In this document: positions 16,611 to 25,800 of the stretch, one piece after another
Position numbering within the stretch: position 1 is the stretch's first letter
Layout of the letters: each line of letters opens with the position of its first letter
From: Jiangella endophytica
GTDB taxonomy: Bacteria > Actinomycetota > Actinomycetes > Jiangellales > Jiangellaceae
DNA: 64,000 nt
Direction of reading: 5' to 3'
Assembly: GCF_003427025.1 (NCBI RefSeq)
Contig: NZ_QVAI01000008.1
Coordinates: forward strand, 124,001-188,000
Program-made: the position numbers and the translations under genes
Notes under the pieces: generated by a model
Seen by the model: only the letters and a program-made list of their open reading frames with translations
Told to the model about the DNA's origin: nothing
Databases searched by the model: none

Positions 16611-16754
16611 GTGACTCCCAGCTTCACCGGACTGCGGTCGCTCGCCCGACTGCGCCGCTGGCTGCTCGGTCCGGAGCAGCCGAACCTCAGCCTGCGGCTG
16701 TCGGCCGGCCTGGTGGCCGTGCTGGCGCTGCTCGCGCTGGCCGGCACCCGCTGA
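16611..16754 (+). CDS. Small single-span membrane protein (47 residues)
   Basis: A short gene not obvious from length alone. GTG 16611 is preceded at 7 nt by GGAGGGG, a strong ribosome site. The product begins VTPSFTGLRSLARLRRWLLG, a basic amphipathic stretch, and ends with a hydrophobic helix (LSAGLVAVLALLALAGT) and a single Arg before the stop, so it is probably a bitopic membrane peptide. I do not recognise the family. The ribosome site, the amphipathic and hydrophobic layout and the putative promoter support a real gene, but no neighbour gives its job. Confidence 0.55.
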   Translation: MTPSFTGLRSLARLRRWLLGPEQPNLSLRLSAGLVAVLALLALAGTR

Positions 16755-17341
16755 CGGTCGCCGAGCCGCGGGTCACCGCTGCGCCGGCCGACTGCGGTAC
16801 GGCCGGCGACGCGACCCGCGTCCGACCCGGATCCGCACGCCCACCGGCGACGATGCAGCCGTCACACCCTCTGCGGACCGGCCCCTGCTGGGCCGGCGGT
16901 GAACGACTCGGCGGCGGGCGAGTGGCCGGAGCAGGGCCGGTCGATGTGACCCGGTAAGTGCCCCGGTGCATGGTGACCACCTCACCTCGGACGAACGACC
17001 TCGGCCCGGCGGCCATGCGGGGCCACCGGGTGCGCTCGTCCGCGGCGAGGTCACACAGGCTCCGGCCCTGCCCTGCGGTGACCCACACCACTGACGACTG
17101 GGACGGTACCTAGCGAGCGACCACCGACACAACCGTTACCTCCCGGTAACTTGCAAAAGTCCCCTGTCGCTCGACCTAAGTCGGCCAGGGACGGCCGCCC
17201 ACCCACGCGCACGTGAGATTCCGGCCGGGACGAAGTTCACCAATGGCGATACCAGCGCCTTTTCGACCGAATCGGATCTGGAACGCAGTCGGCCCGAAGC
17301 GTTACCAAGGGAGCATTTGTCGACGAACGTGAAACTTTCTG
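16755..17341. other. Long non-coding stretch with a TTACC/GGTAA palindrome
   Basis: About 590 bp without a believable gene on either strand. At 17135-17150 is GTTACC-TCCC-GGTAAC, a 6-bp dyad of the kind bound by TetR or FadR-like regulators, about 200 bp before the promoter of the copper-protein set. The region 17200-17340 is less GC-rich than its surroundings, as expected for a promoter zone. Confidence 0.45.
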
Positions 17342-17371
17342 TTGACGTGCATGCAAAAGCCCCTTTACTGT
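17342..17371 (+). promoter_or_regulatory. Putative promoter of the copper-protein gene set
   Basis: TTGACG (17342-17347) and TACTGT (17366-17371) with an 18-bp spacer form a good vegetative-type promoter in a locally AT-richer patch. It lies 130 bp before the multicopper oxidase start and would drive all three downstream genes, which have gaps of only 86 and 118 bp. Confidence 0.6.
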
Positions 17372-17501
17372 GCGGAGCCATGTACGGGTCGGTGCGAATC
17401 AGCGACCGTCGGGGGTCGTCCATGCCCTGCGGTGGTGGTGGTGCCGGCCCCACCCCCGGTCTCCGGTGCAGGCGCCCCGGGACTCACGGAATGGAGACCC
17501 C

Positions 17502-18542
17502 ATGGCTGACAACCCCGTCCGACGCGGCTGGTTAGGGCACCTCTCCCGCCGGTCGGTGCTGGCCGGCGCGGTCGCGAGTGCGGCCTTCCCCGCCGTCGCC
17601 GCGAGCACGAGCGCGGCGCCGTCGAGCCCCAGCTCGGCCGCCGTACCCGGGCTGCGCACGGCCCGGGCCGCCGGCACGACCCAGCGGGTGACGATCTACG
17701 CCGAGGCGCTGTCCGGCGGCCGGTTCGGCTACGGGCTGGCACCCGGCGAGGCGACCATCCCCGGCCCGCTGCTGGAGATCGTCGAGGGCGACACCCTGGA
17801 GATCACGCTGGTCAACACGACGAGCCAGCGGCTCTCGATCCACCCGCACGGCGTCGACTACGACGTCTTCTCCGACGGGTCCCCGTTCAACGCCTCCTTC
17901 AACGAGCCCGGCGAGACGCGCACCTACGTGTGGCGCAGCAAGGAACGCACCTCGGCCGGCGGCCGGGGCTGGCTGCCGGGAACGGCCGGCTACTGGCACT
18001 ACCACGACCACGCGCTGGGCGGCGACCACGGCACCCAGGGACTCCAGAAGGGCCTGTACGGCGGTCTCATCGTGCGCCGCAAGGGCGACCTGCTGCCGGA
18101 CAAGACGTTCGTCGTCGTGTTCAACGACATGACGATCAACAACCTGATGGCGCCGATGACGCCGATGTTCGACGCCGTCCTGGGTGAGCGCGTGGAGTGG
18201 CTGTGCATCGGCCACGGAAGCATGGAACACACCTTCCACCTGCATGCTCACCGCTGGGCCGACAACCGGACCGGGTACCTCGACGGGCCGAACGACCTGA
18301 CCCAGGCCGTCGACAACAAGGATCTCAACCCCGGCAGCTCGTTCGGGTTCCAGGTGATCGCCGGCGACGGCGTCGGCGCGGGCGCGTGGATGTACCACTG
18401 CCACGTGCAGTTCCACTCCGACGGCGGCATGGCCGGCGTCTTCCTGGTCCGCAACGAGGACGGCAGCATCCCCGACCACGCACAGGAGGCGATCGAGCGG
18501 TTCCACGGAGGACACGGGGGCCACCAGGGCCACGCGGGCTAG
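17502..18542 (+). CDS. Tat-exported two-domain multicopper oxidase (small-laccase type)
   Basis: A 346-residue copper oxidase expected to couple one-electron substrate oxidation to reduction of oxygen to water outside the membrane. The N-terminus carries a Tat motif SRRSVLAG followed by a hydrophobic segment. All copper-ligand blocks are visible: HPHG, YWHYHDHALGG, HTFHLHAHRW and YHCHVQFHSDGGM, the Cys and Met of the last giving a type 1 site. At this length it has two cupredoxin domains, as in small laccases that work as trimers. The C-terminus is His-rich (ERFHGGHGGHQGHAG). ATG 17502 follows GGAG at 5-6 nt. It is first in a three-gene set with a sugar dehydrogenase and a cupredoxin. Confidence 0.9.
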   Translation: MADNPVRRGWLGHLSRRSVLAGAVASAAFPAVAASTSAAPSSPSSAAVPGLRTARAAGTTQRVTIYAEALSGGRFGYGLAPGEATIPGPLLEIVEGDTLEITLVNTTSQRLSIHPHGVDYDVFSDGSPFNASFNEPGETRTYVWRSKERTSAGGRGWLPGTAGYWHYHDHALGGDHGTQGLQKGLYGGLIVRRKGDLLPDKTFVVVFNDMTINNLMAPMTPMFDAVLGERVEWLCIGHGSMEHTFHLHAHRWADNRTGYLDGPNDLTQAVDNKDLNPGSSFGFQVIAGDGVGAGAWMYHCHVQFHSDGGMAGVFLVRNEDGSIPDHAQEAIERFHGGHGGHQGHAG

Positions 18543-18628
18543 TCGCCGAGCGCCCGCACGACACCACCCACATCGATCAGGGCCGAGAACGCACAGGCAC
18601 GAGCGCACATCGATTCGAAGGAGCAACG

Positions 18629-21600
18629 ATGAGACGCACCAGCCTCGTCCGTCCGGAGGGAGGACCACCGGCGCGATCCGCACGGTGGCGCCGGACGTTC
18701 GTCCTGGCGAGTACGGCGGTCCTGGCGCTCAGCGTGAGCGCGCTGCCCGCGCAGGGGCAGCCCGAGCAGCCCGAACCGTCCGAGCCCTCGCCCAGCGCCT
18801 CGAGCGCGCCGGCCGCGAAGTCCCCCGACGCCGCGGACAACGCCAGCCCGGCCGCCCGCCAGGCCCTCAGCGCCGCCAAGGCGAACAACGCCGACGGCGC
18901 CGCCAAGGTGCTGGTCTTCCACGGCCCAGCCGACGAGCAGGACGATCCCGTCGCGACCGCAGTCGCGGCGGTCCAGGAGCTGGGCGCCGCGAGCGGCCTC
19001 GGCGTCGACGTGTCGACCGATCCGGCCAGCTTCTCCGCGGAGACGCTCGCCGCGTACCGGGGCGTCGTCTTCCTGTCCGCCATGGGCACCGAGCTGTCGC
19101 CGTCGCAGGAGGACGCGCTCGAGGCCTACATCGAGGACGGCGGCGGCTTCCTCGGCATCGGCGACGCGTCGCGCGCGCAGGAGCGGTCGGAGTGGTTCAC
19201 CGGGCTGATCGGTACCCGGCCGGTCGGCGCGCTGCCGGACTCGCTCGACATCGCCGCGGTCAGCGCCACGGCGAACAACCCGCCCAACGAGGACGCGGCG
19301 AAGGTCGTCGACGGCAACGTCAACACCAAGTGGCTGGGGTTCGTGCGCACGGCGCAGATCACGGTCCGGCTGACCGAGCCGGCCGCGGTGAACCAGTACG
19401 CGCTGGCGTCGGCCAACGACTCCGCCGGCCGCGACCCGCAGGACTGGACGATCCAGGGCTCGAACGACGGGACGACGTGGGTCGACCTGGACCGCCGCAC
19501 CAACGAGGACTTCCCGGAGCGGTTCCAGGTCAAGGCCTACGAGTTCGCCAACACCACGGAGTACCTGCACTACCGCCTCGACATCACCCGCAACTCCGGC
19601 GACACCATCACCCAGCTGGCCGAGTGGCAGCTGTTCGCCGGCGAGGTCGTCGAGCCGGAGCCGGTGCAGCCGCAGGAGGCCACCGTCAGCATCGTCGACC
19701 GGCAGCACCCGGCCAACGACGGCCTGCCGCTGACGCTGACCCGCACCGACCGGTGGACCAACTGGGCCCCGAACCCCGTCGGCACCGTGCATACCGTCGC
19801 ACAGGTCCAGGAGCGCACCTACGAGCCCGGCGAGGGCGCCAACGGCGCGTTCCACCCGATCTCGTGGTGTCGTGACTACGACGGCGGCCGCTCCTTCTAC
19901 ACGGGCATGGGCGGCACGGCCGAGAGCTGGGACGAGGCGGAGTTCCGCAGCCACGTCACCGGCGCGCTGCAGTGGGCCACGGGCCTCGTCCGCGGCGACT
20001 GCCAGGCCACCATCGGCGCGAACTACGACGTCGAGCGGCTGTCCGCGGTGAACCAGACCGGGCAGCTGGACCAGAACGGCGAGCCGCACGGCCTCGACGT
20101 CGCCGCCGACGGCACCGTCTTCTACATCGGCAAGGCGGCCTGCGCCACCGGCCCCGTCGTCCCCTGGGAGAACGCGAACGTCGGCCGCGGCTGCGGCACC
20201 ATCCACCAGTGGGACCCGGAGACGGGTGACGTGCAGCTGCTGACCACGCTGGACGTGTTCGGCAACCGCGGCAGCGGCGGCGAGCTGGTCAAGACCGAGG
20301 AGGGCCTGGTCGGCATCGCGCTGGACCCGGCGTTCGCCGAGAACGGCTGGATGTACGTCTACTGGATGCCGTACGAGTCGATCGACAAGGTCCGCCGCGT
20401 CGGCGACCGGACGGTGTCGCGGTTCACCTACGACCACCAGACCCAGCAGATCGACCTCGGCAGCCGCGAGGACCTGCTGTCGTGGGAGACGCAGATCCAC
20501 AGCTGCTGCCACGCGGGCGGCGGCATGGACTTCGACTCCGAGGGCAACCTGTACATCGGCGTCGGCGACGCCAACTCGTCGGGCGGCTCGAGCGGGTACT
20601 CCGGCAACAACTGGACCCAGGAGTTCGCGGGCATCTCGTTCCAGGACGCCCGCCGCACGTCGGGCAACACGAACGACCTGAACGGCAAGATCCTGCGCAT
20701 CCACCCGGAACCCGACGGCACCTACACCATCCCGGACGGGAACCTGTTCACCGGCCAGGAGGAGGGCGGCGGCAAGACCCGGGCCGAGATCTACGTCATG
20801 GGCGTGCGCAACATCTCGACCCTGTACGTGGACACGGTGACGGACTACCTGCACGCCGCCTGGGTCGGCCCCGACGCCGGCGGCCCGAACGCGGACCTCG
20901 GCCCGGCCAAGTACGAGACGGCGACGATCATCACGTCGGCGGGCAACCAGGGCTGGCCGTTCTGCATGGGCAACCGGCAGCCGTACCGCGACCGCAGCAA
21001 CACCGACGCGACGGTGCTGACCGACTGGTACGACTGCAAGGGCAACCTGCTGAACACCTCGCCGCGCAACACCGGCCTGGTGGACATCCCCGACGCCCGC
21101 GACAACATGATCTGGTACTCCCCGCAGGGCGGCAACCCGGACTTCCCGGACCGCGGCGACGGCGTCCCGACGTACGACAACGACGACGCCACCTACGGGT
21201 TCCCGTACATGCGCAGCGGCGGCTGCCAGGCCGTCATGACCGGCCCGACGTTCCGCGAGTCGCTGGTCGACACCGGCAGCGGGGTCTCGTGGCCGTCGTA
21301 CTGGGAGGGCAAGTGGATCCTCGGTGACAACTGCGGCTCGAGCAGCCGCATCGCCGTCACCGTGGACCCCGAAGGCATCGAGGAGCAGGCCCCGCCGCTG
21401 TTCGCGGAGAACCTGACCTCGATCATCCCGCACGGCGGCGCCAACGACCAGCTGCAGAGCTGGATGATGACGTCGCGGTTCGGCCCGGACGGCGCGCTCT
21501 ACATGTCCGACTACAGCGGCGGGTTCTTCAGCCTCACCCCGAACCAGAAGCTGATCCGCGTGGTCTACAACGGCGGCCCGGCCACCCCGGTGGCGTCGGC

Positions 21601-22723
21601 GTCGGCGACGGCCGTGCAGAACAAGCCGCTGACCATCGCCTTCACCGGCGCCCGCTCCGGCGGCGTGTCCTACGCGTGGGACTTCGGCGACGGCGCCACG
21701 TCGGACGAGGCGAACCCGCGGCACACCTACGCCGCGGTGGGCTCGTACACCGCGACGCTCACCGTGACGTACGCGGACGGCGAGACCATGACCACCGAGG
21801 TCGAGGTCACCGTCGGCTGCGCCGTGCCGGACGACCGCGGCACCGTGTGGCTGCGCGACACCGACACCGGCGTGACCAACGACGTCGTCGGCGAGGGCTG
21901 CACCATCAACGACCTCATCGACGACGAGAGCAGCTGGCCGAACCACGGCCAGTTCGTCCGGCACGTCACGGACGTCGCGAACGGCCTGTCGGCCGACGGG
22001 ATCATCACGGCCCGCGAGAAGGCCACGCTGACCCGGCTCGCGGCGCAGTCCGAGATCGGCAAGCCGGGTGACACCGGCTGGGACGCCATCTTCGACGGGA
22101 CCGCCGAGTCCCTCGAGGGCTGGGCCCAGGCGCCGGGCGGCTTCTTCGAGCTGCAGGGCGACGGGACGATCATCAGCCGCGGCGGGCTGGGCATGCTCTG
22201 GTACGCCGAGCGGGAGTTCGCCGACTACTCGGTGCGGCTGCAGTTCCGCGACGTCTCGCCCGGCACCACCCGCGCCAACAGCGGTGTGTTCATCCGGTTC
22301 CCGAACCCGAACCAACCGCTGGCGGAGCGGCCGGAGTGCGGCCGCGTCGGTTCCGCGGCGAACTCGCCGGCCTGGGTCGCGATCTACTGCGGCCAGGAGA
22401 TCCAGATCTACGACGGCGCCACCGGCGAGGTGCAGAAGACCGGGTCGGTCTACAACTTCGACCCGATCGCTCTGCCCGGTTCGGGCGCCACGCCGAAGGG
22501 CGAGTGGAACGACTACGAGATCCGGGTCGAGGGCCAGCACTACACGATCATCCGCAACGGCGCGGTGATCAACGAGTTCGACAACGTGCCTGGCATCGCG
22601 TCGTCGCGCGCGGGTGACCCGCCGACCGACCTGCGCCAGTTCCTCAGCGGATACATCGGGTTGCAGAACCACGGCAACAACGACCTGATCGAGTTCCGCA
22701 ACATCCGGGTCCGGGAGCTCTAG
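18629..22723 (+). CDS. Secreted ThuA / discoidin / PQQ-type sugar dehydrogenase / PKD / DUF1080 protein
   Basis: A 1364-residue exported multidomain protein. ATG 18629 follows GAAGGAG. After a signal peptide (to about residue 48) come a ThuA domain (about 91-452) interrupted by an F5/8-type-C carbohydrate-binding domain (about 206-338, VVDGNVNTKWLGF to EWQLFAG), a glucose/sorbosone dehydrogenase beta-propeller (about 465-977; HSCCHAGGGMDFDSEGNLY, GNLFTG), a PKD domain (about 984-1063; WDFGDGATSDEANPRHTY), an unrecognised domain (about 1064-1145; GCTINDLIDDE, NHGQFVRHV), and a DUF1080/laminin-G-like domain (about 1149-1364). It likely binds and oxidises a complex sugar at the cell surface. ThuA domains are linked to sugar metabolism. 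The GSDH domain would need PQQ; no PQQ genes are in the window. Confidence 0.88.
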   Translation: MRRTSLVRPEGGPPARSARWRRTFVLASTAVLALSVSALPAQGQPEQPEPSEPSPSASSAPAAKSPDAADNASPAARQALSAAKANNADGAAKVLVFHGPADEQDDPVATAVAAVQELGAASGLGVDVSTDPASFSAETLAAYRGVVFLSAMGTELSPSQEDALEAYIEDGGGFLGIGDASRAQERSEWFTGLIGTRPVGALPDSLDIAAVSATANNPPNEDAAKVVDGNVNTKWLGFVRTAQITVRLTEPAAVNQYALASANDSAGRDPQDWTIQGSNDGTTWVDLDRRTNEDFPERFQVKAYEFANTTEYLHYRLDITRNSGDTITQLAEWQLFAGEVVEPEPVQPQEATVSIVDRQHPANDGLPLTLTRTDRWTNWAPNPVGTVHTVAQVQERTYEPGEGANGAFHPISWCRDYDGGRSFYTGMGGTAESWDEAEFRSHVTGALQWATGLVRGDCQATIGANYDVERLSAVNQTGQLDQNGEPHGLDVAADGTVFYIGKAACATGPVVPWENANVGRGCGTIHQWDPETGDVQLLTTLDVFGNRGSGGELVKTEEGLVGIALDPAFAENGWMYVYWMPYESIDKVRRVGDRTVSRFTYDHQTQQIDLGSREDLLSWETQIHSCCHAGGGMDFDSEGNLYIGVGDANSSGGSSGYSGNNWTQEFAGISFQDARRTSGNTNDLNGKILRIHPEPDGTYTIPDGNLFTGQEEGGGKTRAEIYVMGVRNISTLYVDTVTDYLHAAWVGPDAGGPNADLGPAKYETATIITSAGNQGWPFCMGNRQPYRDRSNTDATVLTDWYDCKGNLLNTSPRNTGLVDIPDARDNMIWYSPQGGNPDFPDRGDGVPTYDNDDATYGFPYMRSGGCQAVMTGPTFRESLVDTGSGVSWPSYWEGKWILGDNCGSSSRIAVTVDPEGIEEQAPPLFAENLTSIIPHGGANDQLQSWMMTSRFGPDGALYMSDYSGGFFSLTPNQKLIRVVYNGGPATPVASASATAVQNKPLTIAFTGARSGGVSYAWDFGDGATSDEANPRHTYAAVGSYTATLTVTYADGETMTTEVEVTVGCAVPDDRGTVWLRDTDTGVTNDVVGEGCTINDLIDDESSWPNHGQFVRHVTDVANGLSADGIITAREKATLTRLAAQSEIGKPGDTGWDAIFDGTAESLEGWAQAPGGFFELQGDGTIISRGGLGMLWYAEREFADYSVRLQFRDVSPGTTRANSGVFIRFPNPNQPLAERPECGRVGSAANSPAWVAIYCGQEIQIYDGATGEVQKTGSVYNFDPIALPGSGATPKGEWNDYEIRVEGQHYTIIRNGAVINEFDNVPGIASSRAGDPPTDLRQFLSGYIGLQNHGNNDLIEFRNIRVREL

Positions 22724-22841
22724 CCCCCCGGCGGCCGGCCGGTGCGGGCGCGACCTACCCCCGGGTCGCGCCCGTCCCGGCGGGCCTCGGCCGCCGGGAC
22801 GCTCGGCGTCTCGCGGATTCACGAAAGAGGTGCGGCACTTC

Positions 22842-25800
22842 ATGCTTCAACGACTCTGGGCGGACCTCACCGGCCGCCATCCCTCGACGGGCCGGTCCGG
22901 CCGCCGGCGGGTGACGCCCCAGGGCGTCGTCGTCGCGGTGCTGACCATGGCCCTCATGGCCGTCGGCCTGGTACCGACGGCCGCCGCCCTGCGCGGCGCG
23001 CCGGCGGCCACGTCGACGTCGTCCGCCTCTGCCGGCGCGGCCGAGACCGCGGCGGCGCAGACACTCACCTGGACCGGCAACAACAGCGTGACGGCGTACG
23101 GGACGGCCCCGACGACGGCGGTGGCCGGGCCGACGACGATCGTCTTCGAGAACAGCGTGGCCACCGGCAACACCAGCGGCATGCCGCACACGCTGACGTT
23201 CGAGACCGGCGACCCGCAGTACAACCAGGACGTCGTCCTCGACATCACGGCGAACCCGTTCGACCCGAACGGCGGACGTCACGAGGTCGAGGTCGTCCTG
23301 ACGCCGGGTGTCTACCGCTACTTCTGCGCGTTCCCCGGGCACGGCTCGATGACCGGTCTGCTGGTCGTCACCGACGGTCCCGAGGACACCACCCCGCCGG
23401 AGGTGTCCGCGCAGGTCACCGGCGACCAGAACGCCGACGGCGACTACGTCGGATCGGCCACCGTCACGGTGAGCGCGACGGACACCGGCTCGGGCGTCGA
23501 CACCATCGAGTACGAGATCGACGACCTCGGATTCCAGCCCTACACCGCCCCGGTGGTGGTCGACGAGGTCGGCGACCACTCGGTGCAGTACCGCGCCACG
23601 GACAATGCCGGCAACACCTCCGAGGTCGAGTCGGTGCAGTTCACCGTCGCCGAGCCGGAGCCGGACGACACCACTCCGCCGGACGTCTCGGCAGCGGTCT
23701 CCGGCGAGCAGGACGACGACGGCAACTACGTCGGGTCGGCGACGGTCACCGTGACGGCGACCGACGCGGAGTCCGGCGTCGCGTCGGTCGAGTACGCGCT
23801 GGACGGCGGCGCCTTCCAGGCCTACACCGCGCCCGTCGTGGTCTCGGCCATCGGCGCGCACACGGTGCAGTACCGGGCGACCGACAACGCGGGCAACGTC
23901 GCGCCGGTCGAGTCGGCGGCGTTCACCGTCGTCGAACCGGAGCCGGACGACACCACCCCGCCGGACGTCTCGGCGGCCGTGTCCGGTGACCAGAACGCCG
24001 ACGGCGACTACGTCGGGTCGGCGACCGTGACGATCACCGCGACGGACGCGCAGTCCGGCGTCGCGTCGGTCGAGTACAGCCTGAACGGCGCCGCGTTCGC
24101 CCCGTACACCGCGCCCGTCGTGGTCTCGTCGGTCGGCGACCACACGGTGCAGTACCGGGCGACCGACAACGCCGGCAACGTCGCGCCCGTCGAGGCCGTC
24201 CAGTTCACCGTCGTCGAACCGGAGCCGGACGACACCACCCCGCCGGACGTCTCGGCGACCGTGTCCGGCGAGCAGAACGACGAGGGCGACTACGTGGCGT
24301 CGGCGACCGTGACGGTCACGGCGACCGACGCCGAGTCGGGCGTCGCGTCGATCGCGTACGCGCTGGACGGCGGCTCGTTCCAGCCGTACACGACCCCGGT
24401 CGTCGTGACGGCGCTGGGCGAGCACACGGTGCAGTACCGCGCGACGGACAACGCCGGCAACACCTCGCCGGTCGAGTCCGTGACCTTCACCGTCGTCGAA
24501 CCGGAGCCCGACGACACCACCCCGCCCGAGACGTCGGCCGCCGTCACCGGCGACCAGAACGCCGACGGCGACTACGTCGGGTCGGCCACGGTGACGATCA
24601 CCGCGTCGGACGCGCAGTCGGGCGTCGCGTCGATCGAGTACAACCTCGACGGCGCCGGCTTCACCGCCTACACGACGCCACTGGTCGTCAGCGCGCTCGG
24701 CGACCACACCGTGCAGTACCGGGCGACCGACAACGCCGGCAACGTCGCGCCGGTCGGGTCGGTGGCCTTCACCGTCGTCGAGCCGGAGCCGGACGACACC
24801 AGGCCGCCGGACGTCTCGGCCGCTGTCGCGGGTGACCAGAACCCGGACGGCGAGTACGTCGGGTCGGCGACCGTGACGATCACCGCGACGGACGCGCAGT
24901 CCGGCGTCGCGTCGATCGCGTACGCGCTGGACGGCGGCTCGTTCCAGCCGTACACGACCCCGGTCACCGTCTCCGCCGTCGGCGACCACGTCGTCCAGTA
25001 CCGGGCGACCGACAACGCCGGCAACACCTCGCCGGTCGAGTCCGTCGCGTTCACCGTCGTCGCGCCGGAACCGGACGACACCACCCCGCCCGAGACGTCG
25101 GCCGCCGTCACCGGCGACCGGAACGACGAGGGCGACTACATCGGGGCCGCGACGGTGACCGTCACCGCGACGGACGCGCAGTCCGGCGTCGCGTCGATCG
25201 AGTACAACCTCGACGGCGCCGGCTTCACCGCCTACACGGCGCCGGTCGTCGTCTCGTCGGTCGGCGACCACACCGTGCAGTACCGGGCGACCGACAACGC
25301 CGGCAACGTCGCGCCGGTCGAGTCCGTCGCGTTCACCGTCGTCGCGCCCGAGCCGGACGACACCACGCCGCCGACCGTGGCGGCGTCGGTGGCGGGCGAG
25401 CAGAACCCGGACGGCGCCTACGTCGACTCCGCGACCGTCACCGTCACCGCGACGGACGCCGAGTCCGGCGTCGCGTCGGTCGTCTACTCGCTCGACGACG
25501 GCGCGTTCGTGCCGTACACCGGGCCGGTCGTCGTCTCGTCGGTCGGCGAGCACACCGTCCGGTACCGGGCGACGGACCACGCGGGCAACGAGTCCGAGGC
25601 CGGGTCGGTGACGTTCACCGTCGTCGAGCGCGACGGGGACGCCTGCCCCGACTCGGACACCCGCCCGACGGTGGTCATCGGCGGCCTCGACTCGCTCGTG
25701 GCCAACGTCGACCGCGGCGACGGCTGCACCATCAACGACCTCATCGACGACGAGGGCGAGTGGGCCAACCACGGCCAGTTCGTCCGGCACGTCACCGAGG

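Noticed and set aside
18539-22843. A 1434-codon open frame antisense to the dehydrogenase gene
   Set aside because: Same reason: it mirrors the sense gene, which has clear domains, a signal peptide and a ribosome site.
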